64,000 nucleotides of DNA. It comes from an uncultured bacterium. Lineage in GTDB: Bacteria; Planctomycetota; Phycisphaerae; Phycisphaerales; UBA1924. A model generated the notes under the pieces. It worked only from the letters and a program-made list of their open reading frames with translations, did not search any database and was not told the origin of the DNA. This document shows, one piece after another, positions 26,431 through 36,844 of this stretch (within the stretch, counting starts at the first letter, position 1; each line of letters opens with the position of its first letter). The stretch spans positions 124,001 through 188,000 of the forward strand of contig CAILKP010000093.1 of the NCBI GenBank assembly GCA_903834785.1. The letters are read 5' to 3'. The position numbers were made by a program, and so were the translations under genes.

Positions 26431-27808
26431 CATCGCGGCGGACCTGGATACTCCGGTTTCGGCGTATCGCAAACTGGCGGCGTTTGAGCCGGTGTTCCTG
26501 CTGGAGAGCGTGGAGCACGGGACCACGCTGGGCCGGTACTCGTTCATCGGGCTGGGCGTGACCAAGACGGTTCGGCTGGTGGGGGACTTGCTGGAGGTGG
26601 ACGGGAAGGCAAGGCCGGCCGGTACCGGGGCGGAGCTGTTGGCCGTGCTGCGGCAGGAACTGGCCGCATGCCCAAGAATGGCGGCGGGCGGGACTGAGGG
26701 GCTGAAACTGCCGTTTCAGGGCGGGCTGGTGGGGTCGATCGGGTACGACTTTGTGCGCCGGGTGGAGCGGCTGCCGCGGCTGGCGGTCCGGGAGGCCGAT
26801 GCGCCGGAACTGAACCTGGTGAGCCCGCGGAGTGTGCTGGTGTTTGATCACTCGTCGCGGCGGGCCGCGCTGCTGCATAGCGGGGCGGAGTGGGAGCGGC
26901 AGAGCCTGCGGCGGGAGATCATTGGTGCGCTGCGGGGGGCGGTGGGCCCGGCGAGCCTGCGGACGGGGCACGAGCCGCCGCGGGCGAGCATGAGCCGTGA
27001 GGTCTTTACGGAGCGGTTCGGGATGGTCAAGGAGCACATTGCCAAGGGCGACGTGTTCCAGCTGGTGCTGTCGGTGCGGTTTAGCGGGCAGTGCCGCACT
27101 GAGCCGTTTGAGGTGTACCGGGCGTTGCGGCTGACGAATCCCTCGCCGTACATGTATCTGCTGGAACTGCCCGGCCAGACGCTGGTGGGATCATCGCCCG
27201 AGGCACTGGTGAAGCTGGAGAACGGTGTGGCCTCGCTGCGGCCGATCGCGGGAACGCGCAAGCGGGGCGCGACGGAGCAACTGGATGTGGCATTGGAGAC
27301 CGAACTGCTCGCCGATGCCAAGGAGGCGGCGGAGCACGTGATGCTCGTGGACCTGGCGCGCAATGACCTGGGCCGCGTGGCGGAGGCCGGCACGGTGGCG
27401 GTGGGCCCGTACCGGTCGATCGAGCGGTACAGCCATGTGATGCACATCGTCAGCGGCGTGCAGGGGCGGCTGAAGCCGGGCAAGGATGCGCTGGACCTGC
27501 TGGCGGCGACGTTTCCGGCGGGAACGGTGGTGGGGGCGCCGAAGGTCAAGGCGATGGAGATCATCGAGCAGAACGAGCCGGTCGGACGCGGGTTCTACGC
27601 CGGAACCGTCGGCTACTTGAGCGTGACGGGCGATCTGGACATGGCCATTGCGATCCGGACGATCGAGTTCCGCGATGGCCGATACGCGTATCAGGCCGGA
27701 GCGGGGATTGTCGAGGCGTCGACCGCGGAGGCGGAGTACGAGGAGATCCGCTCGAAGGTTGGTGCGCTGGAGCGGGCGATGGATCTGGCGGCGGAGGGGA
27801 TTGGGTGA
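26414..27808 (+). CDS. trpE: Anthranilate synthase component I
   Basis: 464 aa. With TrpG it converts chorismate and glutamine to anthranilate, the first committed step to tryptophan. N-terminal features are LLESVEHGTTLGRYSFIGLG (the LLES element contributes to Trp feedback binding in the family). The chorismate-binding C-terminal domain has VFQLVLSVRF, NPSPYMYLLEL, GSSPEALV, RPIAGTRKRG, EHVMLVDLARNDLGRV, HIVSGVQG, FPAGTVVGAPKVKAMEII and YQAGAGIV. First gene of the operon trpE-trpG-trpD-trpCFB-trpA. No good Shine-Dalgarno is visible before the ATG, and a Trp-rich short frame overlaps the start. The retained LLES motif suggests feedback inhibition by tryptophan. Confidence 0.96.
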   Translation: MHAPFDIAADLDTPVSAYRKLAAFEPVFLLESVEHGTTLGRYSFIGLGVTKTVRLVGDLLEVDGKARPAGTGAELLAVLRQELAACPRMAAGGTEGLKLPFQGGLVGSIGYDFVRRVERLPRLAVREADAPELNLVSPRSVLVFDHSSRRAALLHSGAEWERQSLRREIIGALRGAVGPASLRTGHEPPRASMSREVFTERFGMVKEHIAKGDVFQLVLSVRFSGQCRTEPFEVYRALRLTNPSPYMYLLELPGQTLVGSSPEALVKLENGVASLRPIAGTRKRGATEQLDVALETELLADAKEAAEHVMLVDLARNDLGRVAEAGTVAVGPYRSIERYSHVMHIVSGVQGRLKPGKDALDLLAATFPAGTVVGAPKVKAMEIIEQNEPVGRGFYAGTVGYLSVTGDLDMAIAIRTIEFRDGRYAYQAGAGIVEASTAEAEYEEIRSKVGALERAMDLAAEGIG

Positions 27809-27913
27809 GTGTGCACTTTGTGAGAGGGCGGGATGGCCGGCGAGTGGAACTACGCTGGGCATGATGATGGACGGTGTGGATGAGTCGGTGGCAAGAGGAT
27901 TCTGGAGCGAACG

Positions 27914-28534
27914 ATGCCGCGGGTCTTGATGATCGACAACTACGACAGCTTCACGTACAACCTGGTGCAGGCGTTTGCCGTGCTGGGCGCGGATGTGGCG
28001 GTGTTCCGGAACGATGAACTGACACCGGCGGAAGCGGAGCGGATGGGGTTCTCGCATGTGGTCATTTCGCCGGGGCCTGGGTGCCCGGCGGAGGCGGGGC
28101 AGAGCATGGCGATGATCCGCCACTTTGCCGGCAAGCTGCCTGTGCTCGGGGTGTGCCTGGGGCATCAGGCGATGGCGGAGGTGTTTGGGGGCAAGGTCAC
28201 GCGGGCTCCGCGGCTGATGCACGGCAAGCCGTCGATGGTGTTTCATGATGGTGCAGGGGTGTTCAGCGGGCTGCCGAGCCCGGTGGCGTGCGGGCGGTAT
28301 CACTCGCTGGCGGTGAGCCGGCAGGACATGCCGGCGGACTTTGTGATCACGTCGCAGACTGACCAAGGTGAGATCATGGGCATCCGGCACAAGACACTGC
28401 CGGTTGAGGGTGTGCAGTTTCACCCTGAGAGCGTGCTGACGCCGCAGGGGCCGGAGATGCTGCGGAACTTTCTGGCCGGCAAGCGCGGGGAGGCAAAGGA
28501 ACTGGTTGTTGCCGCGGCGGGGAGTGTGCCGTGA
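27914..28534 (+). CDS. trpG: Anthranilate synthase component II, glutamine amidotransferase
   Basis: 206-aa class I glutamine amidotransferase supplying ammonia to TrpE. Start MIDNYDSFTYNLVQ is the classic N-terminus. The triad is C81 in GVCLGHQ, with H170 and E172 in VQFHPES. The oxyanion region is SPGPGCP. It lies 105 bp after trpE and overlaps trpD by four bases (GTGA). In some bacteria this subunit also serves para-aminobenzoate synthesis; that is possible here because no other amidotransferase of this type is in the window. Confidence 0.95.
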   Translation: MPRVLMIDNYDSFTYNLVQAFAVLGADVAVFRNDELTPAEAERMGFSHVVISPGPGCPAEAGQSMAMIRHFAGKLPVLGVCLGHQAMAEVFGGKVTRAPRLMHGKPSMVFHDGAGVFSGLPSPVACGRYHSLAVSRQDMPADFVITSQTDQGEIMGIRHKTLPVEGVQFHPESVLTPQGPEMLRNFLAGKRGEAKELVVAAAGSVP

Positions 28535-29658
28535 GGGACCTGGTCCGGGCCATGATGAACGCCGATGCGGGCGGGCTGACGCGTGAGCACGCCGAGGCGA
28601 TGCTGACGCACCTTGCTCCCCTGACGGCAAGCCGGGCTCAGGCGGCCGCGCTGCTGACGCTGCTGGCGGCCAGGAAGCCGAGTGCGGCGTTTGTCGCGGG
28701 GCTGGCCGAGGGATTGCTGGCCCGGGCGGTGCGGCCGAAGGTGGCGGACAGCGAACTGGCGAGCCGGGCGGTGGACATTGTGGGAACCGGGGGTGATGCC
28801 GCCGGGACGGTAAATATCTCGACGTGTGCGGCGATGGTGACTGCGGCGTGCGGTGTGCCGGTGATCAAGCACGGCAACCGGGCGGTGAGCAGCCAGGCGG
28901 GCAGTGCTGATGTGCTGGCGGCGATGGGCATGCCCGTGCCGGCAAGTGAGAGCGACCAGGTGACACTGCTGGAGCGGAGCGGGATGTGCTTCCTGTTCGC
29001 GCCGGCGTATCACCAGGCGACGGCGGAGCTTGGCGCGGTGCGGCGGGAGTTGGCGCAGGTCGGCGTGGTGACGGTGTTCAACGTGCTGGGGCCGCTGACC
29101 AATCCGGCGCGGCCGCCGTTTGGGGTATTTGGTGCGTACTCGGCTGAGGTGGCGACACTGATGGCCGAGGCGTTGCGGCAGCGGGACCCGCAGACAATGC
29201 GGCGGTGCTGCGTGGTGCACGGCAGTGGAGGGCTGGATGAGGCGACACCGCTGGGGCCGTTTACGGTGCAGGATGTGCGGGAAGGGCAGGTGCAGACGCG
29301 AACGGTTGATCCGGCCGACTTTGGCATGCGGCGGTGCGAACTGGGTGAGCTCAAGGGCGGGGATGCGAAGACCAATGCCCGGCTGCTGCGGGCGATGATG
29401 GCCGAGCGGGCAACGCACGGAGAGGCGGGCGGACCGACGGAGGCCATGCTTGATGCTGTGACGTTGAATGCGGCGCTGGCGCTTGAGGTTGCCGGGGCGT
29501 GCAACACGCTGGGTGAGGCGGTGGAGTGTGCCCGCGTGGCGATCCGCGGCGGGGCCACAGCGCGAACCATGGCGGCGATGGAGGAGCAGTGGATGCTGGC
29601 CCGTGCCGCGGCGGCGCGGGTGGCGACTGGCGATGGCGGGGGGGCGTGCCATGGGTGA
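28531..29658 (+). CDS. trpD: Anthranilate phosphoribosyltransferase
   Basis: 375 aa. Transfers phosphoribose from PRPP to anthranilate. The PRPP site is [16 protein letters not shown], followed by [17 protein letters not shown] and the anthranilate-side GRRxL-type sequence seen as [31 protein letters not shown]. The start is a GTG overlapping trpG by four bases; the 3' end overlaps the ATG of trpCFB by eight bases. Both overlaps indicate tight translational coupling. The length is a little above the usual ~340 aa, with an Ala-rich tail. Confidence 0.95.
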   Translation: MRDLVRAMMNADAGGLTREHAEAMLTHLAPLTASRAQAAALLTLLAARKPSAAFVAGLAEGLLARAVRPKVADSELASRAVDIVGTGGDAAGTVNISTCAAMVTAACGVPVIKHGNRAVSSQAGSADVLAAMGMPVPASESDQVTLLERSGMCFLFAPAYHQATAELGAVRRELAQVGVVTVFNVLGPLTNPARPPFGVFGAYSAEVATLMAEALRQRDPQTMRRCCVVHGSGGLDEATPLGPFTVQDVREGQVQTRTVDPADFGMRRCELGELKGGDAKTNARLLRAMMAERATHGEAGGPTEAMLDAVTLNAALALEVAGACNTLGEAVECARVAIRGGATARTMAAMEEQWMLARAAAARVATGDGGGACHG

Positions 29659-32449
29659 CTTCCTTGCCGAGATGGCCGCGCTGAGTCGGCAGCGGGCGGA
29701 ACGAGCACGCGCGGCGGTGCCGCTGGCGGAGATGGAGCGGCGTGCTTTGACGCTGGGCAGGGCCCGGGAGATTCCGGCGGGCGGGTTTGTGCTGATTGCT
29801 GAGGTGAAGCTGGCCAGCCCGAGTGAAGGGCTTCTCGGACGGGTTGCCGCCGTGCCGGGGTCGCCTGAGGCGATACGGCAGGTGGTCGCGCAGGCGAGCG
29901 TGTACGGCAGCGCGGGTGCGGGCTTGATCAGCGTGCTGAGCGAGCCGAGCCGGTTTGGCGGGGAGCGGTCCCACGTGGCGGTGGCGGCTGATGCGATGGG
30001 TGCGAGCGCCGGTGTGCCGGTCATGCGCAAGGACTTTCTGGTTGATGTGTATCAGGTGCTGGAGGCGAGGGCTGCGGGGGCGAGCGCGGTGCTGCTGATC
30101 GTGCGGATGCTCGAGGATGCCACGCTGGCGGAGATGTGCCGCGCGGCGGAGCGGTGTGGGATGACGGTGATTGTGGAGGCCTTTGACGAGGACGATCTGG
30201 CACGCTGCGAGCGGCTAATGGAGCGTTTCGGCCGGCCAGGGTGGCTGTGGGTGGGCGTGAACACGCGGGACCTGTCGACGCTGAAGGTGGACGCGGGGCG
30301 GCTGGAAGCGCTGGCTTCTCGGCTTCCGGCTGGCGTGCGGTGTGTGGCGGAGAGTGGTATCAACTCAGCGGCGGATGTGCGGCGGTATGCCGCGATGGGA
30401 TACTCCGCGGCACTGGTGGGCACAGCGCTGATGCGGGCGGCGGATGCGGGGGCACTGTGCCGCGAGATGGCACGGGCGGGGGCGGATGAAGTCGGGCGGC
30501 TGGCGGGTGCGGGCAGGCCGTGGGTGAAGATCTGCGGGCTGCGGACGGCTGAAGATGTTGCCGCGGCGGTTGAGCATGGGGCTGATGCTGTGGGCTTTGT
30601 GTTTGCCGAATCGGTTCGGCGGGTCACGGCGGCGGAGGCCGCGGCGCTGTGTGCGGGCGTGCTGTCGGGCGTTGCGCGTATCGGGGTGTTTAAGCGGCCG
30701 GCTCCCGGCGAGGTGCTGGCGGTGCTTGAGCGTGCTTCGCTGACGCACGTGCAATGCGATGTAGAGGTTGCCGGGGCGGTTCGGGCCGCGTTGGCGGCCG
30801 ATGGTCGGTTCCTGGCGGCGGTGGTGCCGGTGCTCCGGACGGGGGCGGGCGGGAGCGTGCAGGCAAACGGGACGGTGAACCCTGACGTTGCCGCGGTGGT
30901 GCGGGCGAGCGGGCTGGTGCTGGTGGAGGGGGCGGTCAGCGGCGCTGGCGAGCTGGCAGACCATGGTGTCATCGCAGCGGTGGCCGGTTCGATGCCGGGT
31001 CGGGTTGTCGTGGCCGGAGGACTGACCGCCGGAAACGTAAGGGACGCGCTGCAACGCACCGGGGCGGCAGGCGTGGATGTTTCCAGCGGGGTGGAGCTGG
31101 CGCGGGGCGTGAAGGATGCGGGGCTGATCGAGGCGTTTTGCCGGGCTGCCGGATGTGTGAAGAGGACTGCTATGAACACAGTGACGACGGTGAGTGATCC
31201 GTTTGCGACGACGCATGCCGCGGGGTCTGCCTCGGCCGAGGTGGAATTGGGTAAGCTGCTCAGCGGGGCGTACCCCGATGCGCGAGGGCGGTACGGGCCG
31301 TTCGGCGGGCGGTTCGTGCCCGAGACGCTGGTGGCGAACATCACGCGGCTGGAGCGGGTGATGAAGGAGGCGTTCGCTGACCGCAGCTTCTGGGATGAGT
31401 TTGATTCGCACGCCAAGGAATGGATCGGCCGACCGACACCGGTCATGTTTGCCCGATCGCTCAGCGAGCGGTGGGGGGTGAAGGTGTATTTCAAGCGTGA
31501 GGATCTCGCGCACACCGGTGCTCACAAGATAAACAACGCGCTCGGACAGGCGTTGCTGGCCAGGCGGCTGGGCATCAAGCGGATCATCGCCGAGACGGGC
31601 GCGGGGCAGCACGGTGTGGCCAGTGCTGCGGCGTGTGCGCGGGTGGGCTTCCCGTGCACGGTGTACATGGGGGCGCACGATGTGGAGCGGCAGGCTCCCA
31701 ACGTGCAGCGGATGAAGCGGCTGGGTGCCACGGTGGTGCCGGTGACCAGCGGTGATGCGACGCTGCGGGCAGCGATTGATGAGGCTCTGCGGGCGTGGGT
31801 TGCCGATCCGGAGGGGACGCACTACCTGCTTGGTTCAGCGGTGGGGCCGCACCCGTTCCCGCAGATTGTGCGGACGTTTCAGAGCGTGATCGGCCGGGAG
31901 GCCAGAGCCCAACTGATGGAGCGGATTGGCGGCCTGCCGGATTCGGTGTTTGCGTGCGTGGGCGGCGGGTCCAATGCCATCGGTATGTTCCATGGGTTCC
32001 TGGGTGATGCGAGCGTGAAGATCTACGGTGTTGAGGCGGGCGGGCACGGTGACAAGACGGGCGAGCACTCCGCGACGATGACGCACGGACGGCCGGGCGT
32101 GCTGCACGGGTGCTACTCGTACCTGTTGCAGGATGATGCGGGACAGGTCAGTGATTCGCACTCGGTCTCGGCCGGCCTGGACTATCCCGGTGTGGGGCCG
32201 GAGCACGCGTTCCTGCACTCGATCGGGCGGGTGAGCTATGTGACGGCGAAGGATGATGCTGCACTGGAGGCACTCAATGAGTGCTGCAGGCACGAGGGCA
32301 TCCTGCCTGCGCTGGAACCAAGCCACGCACTGGCGGCGGTGAAGAAGTGGGCTTCGCAGCCGGGCAATGCGGGCAAGACGGTGCTGGTGGGCTTCTGCGG
32401 GCGGGGTGACAAGGACATGCCCATCCTGCAGGCGGCCTCGCCGATGTGA
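29651..32449 (+). CDS. Trifunctional TrpC-TrpF-TrpB fusion (IGP synthase, PRA isomerase, tryptophan synthase beta)
   Basis: 932 aa in one uninterrupted frame. TrpC (about 1-270) has K53 in [57 protein letters not shown] and CVAESGI. TrpF (about 288-500) has the general-base C295 in [13 protein letters not shown], and [11 protein letters not shown] and GVDVSSGVE near its end. TrpB (about 508-932) has the PLP lysine K626 in [33 protein letters not shown] and a full C-terminus. Together they take CdRP precursor steps through to tryptophan. Between TrpF and TrpB there is no stop; the former TrpB start survives as M508 (base 31172) with AGAGGA upstream, so internal initiation is also possible. trpC-trpF fusions are common; adding trpB is unusual. 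ATG at 29633 is an alternative start. Confidence 0.93.
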   Translation: MGDFLAEMAALSRQRAERARAAVPLAEMERRALTLGRAREIPAGGFVLIAEVKLASPSEGLLGRVAAVPGSPEAIRQVVAQASVYGSAGAGLISVLSEPSRFGGERSHVAVAADAMGASAGVPVMRKDFLVDVYQVLEARAAGASAVLLIVRMLEDATLAEMCRAAERCGMTVIVEAFDEDDLARCERLMERFGRPGWLWVGVNTRDLSTLKVDAGRLEALASRLPAGVRCVAESGINSAADVRRYAAMGYSAALVGTALMRAADAGALCREMARAGADEVGRLAGAGRPWVKICGLRTAEDVAAAVEHGADAVGFVFAESVRRVTAAEAAALCAGVLSGVARIGVFKRPAPGEVLAVLERASLTHVQCDVEVAGAVRAALAADGRFLAAVVPVLRTGAGGSVQANGTVNPDVAAVVRASGLVLVEGAVSGAGELADHGVIAAVAGSMPGRVVVAGGLTAGNVRDALQRTGAAGVDVSSGVELARGVKDAGLIEAFCRAAGCVKRTAMNTVTTVSDPFATTHAAGSASAEVELGKLLSGAYPDARGRYGPFGGRFVPETLVANITRLERVMKEAFADRSFWDEFDSHAKEWIGRPTPVMFARSLSERWGVKVYFKREDLAHTGAHKINNALGQALLARRLGIKRIIAETGAGQHGVASAAACARVGFPCTVYMGAHDVERQAPNVQRMKRLGATVVPVTSGDATLRAAIDEALRAWVADPEGTHYLLGSAVGPHPFPQIVRTFQSVIGREARAQLMERIGGLPDSVFACVGGGSNAIGMFHGFLGDASVKIYGVEAGGHGDKTGEHSATMTHGRPGVLHGCYSYLLQDDAGQVSDSHSVSAGLDYPGVGPEHAFLHSIGRVSYVTAKDDAALEALNECCRHEGILPALEPSHALAAVKKWASQPGNAGKTVLVGFCGRGDKDMPILQAASPM

Positions 32450-32524
32450 TTGACGAGTGGGCGGTGCGGCGAGGGTCTGGTTCTTCTGTTCGCGGTTGGT
32501 CTCATGCAAGGCAGGTCAAGCGTC

Positions 32525-33334
32525 ATGGCGAATGCAAATCGTTGGGAAGCACTCAGTGAGTCGATCCGGCAGCGTGCCGCGGCTGGGCCGGGGCGTAGCG
32601 CGATCGTGTCGTTCGTGACGGCCGGCTATCCGACGCGGGAAGGGTTTATCGCGACGCTGATGGCCATGGCTCCGCACGTGGCGGCGATTGAAGTCGGTGT
32701 GCCGTTCTCCGACCCGATGGCTGACGGCGTGACGATTCAGGAGAGCAGCCGCGTGGCGATTGCCAATGGGGTGACGCTGGATTGGATCCTGAGCCAGTTG
32801 GGAGGGCTTACGGCCGCCCAGCGCGGCCTGCTTCCGCCGATCGTGCTGATGGGGTATCTCAATCCGTTCCTATCGATGGGGCTGCCGACGCTGGCGCAGC
32901 GGTGTGCCGGGGCGAACGTGGCAGCGCTGATCATCCCTGACCTGCCCTTGGAGGAGGGGCGGCAGGTCCGGGCGGTGTTGGCGGAGGGGGGCACCGGACT
33001 GGTGCAACTGGTCTCGCCGGTGACGCCGGAGGACCGGGCGGTTGAGTTGTGCCAGGCGAGTGATGGCTTTGTGTACGCCGTGGCGACGCTGGGAGTCACG
33101 GGCGGCGGCGGGAATGCCGCGGGACCGGATGAGAAGCTGACGGGGTATCTGCGGCGGCTGAAGGCGGCGGCAGGCAAGACGCCGGTGTGCGCGGGGTTTG
33201 GGATCAGCTCGCGCGAGCAGGTTCAGCGGTTGGCGGGGCACTGTGACGGGGTGATTGTGGGCTCGGCGGTCATCAAGTGCCTGGAGCAGGGCCGGGATGT
33301 TGGGGCGTTTGTGCGGGACCTGGCTGGCGGATAA
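32525..33334 (+). CDS. trpA: Tryptophan synthase alpha chain
   Basis: 269 aa from the ATG at 32525. Cleaves indole-3-glycerol phosphate to indole for TrpB. Catalytic residues are E56 in AIEVGVPFSDPMADG and D67 in the same motif. Other family features are VSFVTAGYPTREGF, GYLNPFL, ALIIPDLPLEEG, VSPVTPEDRA, ATLGVTGG, VCAGFGISSREQV and VIVGSAVIK. Last gene of the operon, 75 bp after trpCFB. No terminator is evident immediately downstream. Confidence 0.95.
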   Translation: MANANRWEALSESIRQRAAAGPGRSAIVSFVTAGYPTREGFIATLMAMAPHVAAIEVGVPFSDPMADGVTIQESSRVAIANGVTLDWILSQLGGLTAAQRGLLPPIVLMGYLNPFLSMGLPTLAQRCAGANVAALIIPDLPLEEGRQVRAVLAEGGTGLVQLVSPVTPEDRAVELCQASDGFVYAVATLGVTGGGGNAAGPDEKLTGYLRRLKAAAGKTPVCAGFGISSREQVQRLAGHCDGVIVGSAVIKCLEQGRDVGAFVRDLAGG

Positions 33335-33486
33335 CCCGGGACGGCGTGCTGACGGGGCTCGGGCGGGTGATCGGCTCGCGCGAACCGCCCGGAAAGTGGC
33401 GATACTGAAGCAGGAGCCGGCCTCCGGGACGCTGTGGGGCGTCGGGGAGCATCCAAGTGCGGGTTCACGCCCGAAGGACTAGCAGC

Positions 33487-33957
33487 ATGAGCACCTTTGC
33501 CGCGACAAATTCTGGTGTTGAGCGAACCGCAGCGGGCGGCGTCGGACATGGGGTTGCTGCACAGCCCCGCTTTACGATTCTGATCGATGGGGCGTGTCCG
33601 CTGTGCGTGCGAGAGTCGCGGTACATGGCGAAGCTGGATGGCGGGCGCGGGTTGCTGGCGATTGTGGACATCGCCAAGCCGGAGTTTGACCCGTCGCGGT
33701 TTGGCAAGACGATGGACGAGGTGATGGGAAGCATCCACGGCGTGATGCCTGACGGAAAAGTGATCACAGGCGTTGAGGTGTTCCGGCAGGCGTACGGAGC
33801 GGTGGGACGCGGCTGGATGGTCAACTGGACGGCGCTGCCGGGGGCGCGGTGGGTGACGGACCGGCTGTACGTGGTGTTTGCGTGGATCCGGCTGCGGCTG
33901 CCGGGGCGGCACGACGCCTGCGAGGGTGGGACCTGCCGCGTGCCGAAGGTGCGTTAG
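33487..33957 (+). CDS. DCC-type thiol-disulfide oxidoreductase (DUF393)
   Basis: 156 aa from the ATG at 33487. A thioredoxin-like DCC-family protein: the motif IDGACPLC places a CxxC pair at C37 and C40 after an Asp. Further family features are a YMAKLDGG helix, PEFDPSRFGKTMDEVMGSIHGVMPDG and GVEVFRQAYGAV, with a hydrophobic C-terminus carrying CEGGTC. Probably involved in thiol redox chemistry; the partner is unknown. It follows trpA after 152 bp on the same strand and may be read through from the trp operon, though no functional link is apparent. Confidence 0.88.
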   Translation: MSTFAATNSGVERTAAGGVGHGVAAQPRFTILIDGACPLCVRESRYMAKLDGGRGLLAIVDIAKPEFDPSRFGKTMDEVMGSIHGVMPDGKVITGVEVFRQAYGAVGRGWMVNWTALPGARWVTDRLYVVFAWIRLRLPGRHDACEGGTCRVPKVR

Positions 33958-34110
33958 CACGGGCGGGCGGGGCTGATTTTGAAACCATGCGAAGAACCGG
34001 CGGCGTAGACTCGTCGCCGCGGCTTCCGGAAGCGGGGCTGCCTGTGACGACTGGTCGAGTGGACGACCACACTGGGCAACGGGTGGAGCCGGCTGCATGG
34101 ACTGCTTACG

Positions 34111-35562
34111 TTGCCGAGAACACAACAGACTGCCAGTGTGACGTTTCATGGTGCCGCCGGCGAGGTGACGGGATCGTGCGCGGTTGTTGAGTTTGCGGGC
34201 CGGCGGGTGCTGATTGACTGCGGCCTGATCCAAGGAACTCCTGCAGATGAGCTGCGGAATCAGGATCCGCTGCCGTTTGACTGCAAGTCGATTGACGCGA
34301 TTGTGGTGACGCACGCTCACATTGACCACTGCGGGCGGCTGGCGCTGGCGGTGCGTGAGGGCTTTACGGGACCGATCTACGCGACGAAGGCGACGTGCGA
34401 ACTGCTCGAGCCGGTGATGTATGGCTCGGTGAGCGTGCAGCACATCCGGTTTCAGGAGGCCCAGGTGCACAACCTGCGGTCGCCGGCGGGCTGGGCGGTG
34501 GCGGACAGTGAGCCGCCGGTGATTGCCATGCCGCCGCTGTACAGCAACGGTGATGTCGCATCGACGATCAAGATGCTCAAGCCGCTTGCGTACGGCCAAG
34601 AGGTGGAGTTCGCACCCGGATTTGCGATGCGGATGCTTGATGCCGGGCACGTTATTGGCTCGGCGATGGTGGAACTCACGGCGGGGACGGGGGCGGCGGC
34701 GCGGCGGGTGCTGTTCTCCGGCGATCTGGGGTCATCTCAGCAGGCGCTGCTGCCGATTGCGCGGCCGCCGGCCGGGGGCGCGCCGATTGAGCTGCTGGTG
34801 ATGGAGAGCACGTACGGGAACAAGGCACATCCCAAGCCACGGGATGTGCTCGATAAGCTGGCCTCGATCATCCGCCATGCGGCCAAGAAGCGGGAGCGGC
34901 TGCTGATCCCCACCTTCACGCTGGGGCGGGCCCAGAACCTGCTGTACCGGCTTGGCGAACTGAGCCGTGAAGGGCGGCTGGGAATGCCGGTGTATCTGGA
35001 CAGCAAGATGGCGATGAAGTCGACGGAGTGCTACACGCGGCACGCGGACTGCCTGCAGCCGGCGATCGGCAACCGGGTGCGGAACGGCGATTCGCCGCTG
35101 CACTTTGATGAACTGTGTTATGTAAACGGACGCGACGACAGCAAGAAGCTCAACCGGCTGCGGGGCGGGGGCATCATCATCGCCGGGGCGGGATTCTGTC
35201 ACGGCGGGCCGATTGTGCACCACCTGATTCACGGTTTGTGGCGGGAGGACTGCCGCGTGCTGCTGATCGGCTACAGCCCGGCGGGCTCACCGGCGCACGC
35301 GATGGCCAATGGGGCCAAGCTGGTGCGGCTGGGTGATGCGGAGGTCGAAGTCAACGCCCGGATCGAGAAGATGAGCGGGTTCTCCGGCCATGCGGACCGC
35401 AAGGACCTGATGGACTTTGTCGGGGCGATGATGCCCACGCCGCCGCGGGTGGTGCTGAACCACGGTGAGGATGCTGCCCGGACGGAGCTGAGCGGGAAGC
35501 TGACCGAGGCCTACGGCGTTGAAGTGTTGCGGCCGATCAAGGGCGAGCGGGTGGAGTTCTAA
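34111..35562 (+). CDS. Metallo-beta-lactamase/beta-CASP ribonuclease (CPSF-like)
   Basis: 483 aa. Predicted RNA endo/exonuclease of the beta-CASP group. The zinc-binding motif is THAHIDHCGRL (H68, H70, D72, H73). Further markers are the beginning FHGAAGEVTGSC, VLIDCGLIQG, ILFSGDLG-type sequence at VLFSGDLGSS, MESTYGNK, the beta-CASP insert with IPTFTLGRAQNLLYRL, and the C-terminal HGEDAARTEL with FSGHADR. The start appears to be TTG at 34111; upstream in-frame sequence has no better signal. It likely matures or degrades RNA in the cytoplasm. It stands as a single gene convergent with a membrane-protein gene. Confidence 0.92.
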   Translation: MPRTQQTASVTFHGAAGEVTGSCAVVEFAGRRVLIDCGLIQGTPADELRNQDPLPFDCKSIDAIVVTHAHIDHCGRLALAVREGFTGPIYATKATCELLEPVMYGSVSVQHIRFQEAQVHNLRSPAGWAVADSEPPVIAMPPLYSNGDVASTIKMLKPLAYGQEVEFAPGFAMRMLDAGHVIGSAMVELTAGTGAAARRVLFSGDLGSSQQALLPIARPPAGGAPIELLVMESTYGNKAHPKPRDVLDKLASIIRHAAKKRERLLIPTFTLGRAQNLLYRLGELSREGRLGMPVYLDSKMAMKSTECYTRHADCLQPAIGNRVRNGDSPLHFDELCYVNGRDDSKKLNRLRGGGIIIAGAGFCHGGPIVHHLIHGLWREDCRVLLIGYSPAGSPAHAMANGAKLVRLGDAEVEVNARIEKMSGFSGHADRKDLMDFVGAMMPTPPRVVLNHGEDAARTELSGKLTEAYGVEVLRPIKGERVEF

Positions 35563-35580
35563 AGCGTCTGGTGTGTGGGC

Positions 35581-36813
35581 TTACGCGGATGCCGGGCGGC
35601 GTCCGTGGGCGATGACCTTGGCCAGGCCAACGATGCCCAGGCCGATAGAAAGCCACCAGGTCTGCCGCTCGATGAAGCCCAGCCAGAAGAAGGGCAGGGC
35701 CAGGGCGATGGCTGCGAGGGTGATCACCAGCCGGGTGCCGGTGGCGCCGCTGCTGCCGCGGAAGGGGATGATGCAGATCCAGACGTAAGTGGGGAAGACC
35801 AGGCCGTAGAAGACCAGGAAGGAGCGGTAGGCAATCTCCGGACCGATGAGGCCGGCGTGCTCTGGCAGGAAGATGGAGCCGGCACCGACGGCGGCACCGG
35901 CGACAACGGCAAGGGCTGAGCGGAACTGAGTGGGCGTGAAGGCGGGTGTGGCGGCTGCAGCGGTTGTTGTGGCGTCCGGCCTGGCGGCTTCGGCATCGCT
36001 GGCAAGCGAACTGTGGTGGAGCCAGATGGTCAGCGTGGTCTGCAGCAGCAGGTGCAAGGCGATGGGCCAGATCTGGATGGTGCTTGCCAACTGGGAGGTG
36101 TAAAGCCAGTGGGCGTAGAGCGGGGTCAGCAGCACCATGACAGCGAAGAAGCCCAGGAAGCCAAGGCGGAAAGTGGCCCGCTGCCGGGGGGCCGACTGGA
36201 CCAGTGCGTGGTGGAACGTGGAGTCCAGATAGGGGCAGAGGGCGAAGCCGAACACGCAGACGGGGGTGAGCCAGAGGAGATCCTGTGAAAAGCGGGGGAC
36301 CGGTGTGGTGTTGTCGAGCAGACTCTGGGCCGGGAAGGTGAGTGCGTAGCCGACCAGCGCCAGGGATGCGAAGAAGACCACCGTGCACAGCGCGATGGCG
36401 CGGTCGCGGCTGGCCCGGACCAGTGCGGGCACGAAGATGCCGCTGAGGCCGAGTCCGGCGGCGGCGATGGCACCAACCTCGACACCGAAGGAGACGCCGA
36501 GCAGCCAACTGATGAAGAAGGCCTGGAAGGCGGATGTGACCAGCGAGAAGATGATGACCGCGGTGCGGTGACGCTCCAGCAAGTCGCGGCTGGACTGGGG
36601 GGTGAGCACCTGGCCCATGAGGGCGGCGCCGATGCAGTTGGGCAGCAAGAAGGCCAGGTAGCCGCCCCAGCCAAAGTCACGGAGTAGCAGTACCGGCAGG
36701 AACATCCCGATGCACCAGGTCCAACTGATGGCGAGGTACATGGACCATCCGGGCCACCGGGCTCCGCTGGGGGAGGAGGCGGGAGCGACAGCGGTGCCGG
36801 AGGTTGTCAGCAT
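35581..36813 (-). CDS. Multi-pass membrane protein of unknown function
   Basis: 410 aa with about ten to eleven hydrophobic segments spread from residue ~25 to ~400. The layout, with a conserved-looking broken helix near LLLRDFGWGGYLAFLLPN, suggests a transporter-type fold such as a sodium:solute or amino-acid carrier, but no signature secures a family. A short Thr/Ala-rich hydrophilic loop around residues 265-290 is the only sizable soluble part. The ATG at 36813 is the likely start. It lies 31 bp downstream of the DUF4442 gene on the same strand, so they may be co-transcribed. Confidence 0.75.
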   Translation of the reverse strand: MLTTSGTAVAPASSPSGARWPGWSMYLAISWTWCIGMFLPVLLLRDFGWGGYLAFLLPNCIGAALMGQVLTPQSSRDLLERHRTAVIIFSLVTSAFQAFFISWLLGVSFGVEVGAIAAAGLGLSGIFVPALVRASRDRAIALCTVVFFASLALVGYALTFPAQSLLDNTTPVPRFSQDLLWLTPVCVFGFALCPYLDSTFHHALVQSAPRQRATFRLGFLGFFAVMVLLTPLYAHWLYTSQLASTIQIWPIALHLLLQTTLTIWLHHSSLASDAEAARPDATTTAAAATPAFTPTQFRSALAVVAGAAVGAGSIFLPEHAGLIGPEIAYRSFLVFYGLVFPTYVWICIIPFRGSSGATGTRLVITLAAIALALPFFWLGFIERQTWWLSIGLGIVGLAKVIAHGRRPASA

Positions 36814-36844
36814 TGCGGGAGAGAGTGGGAGAGGTGAACGGCGA

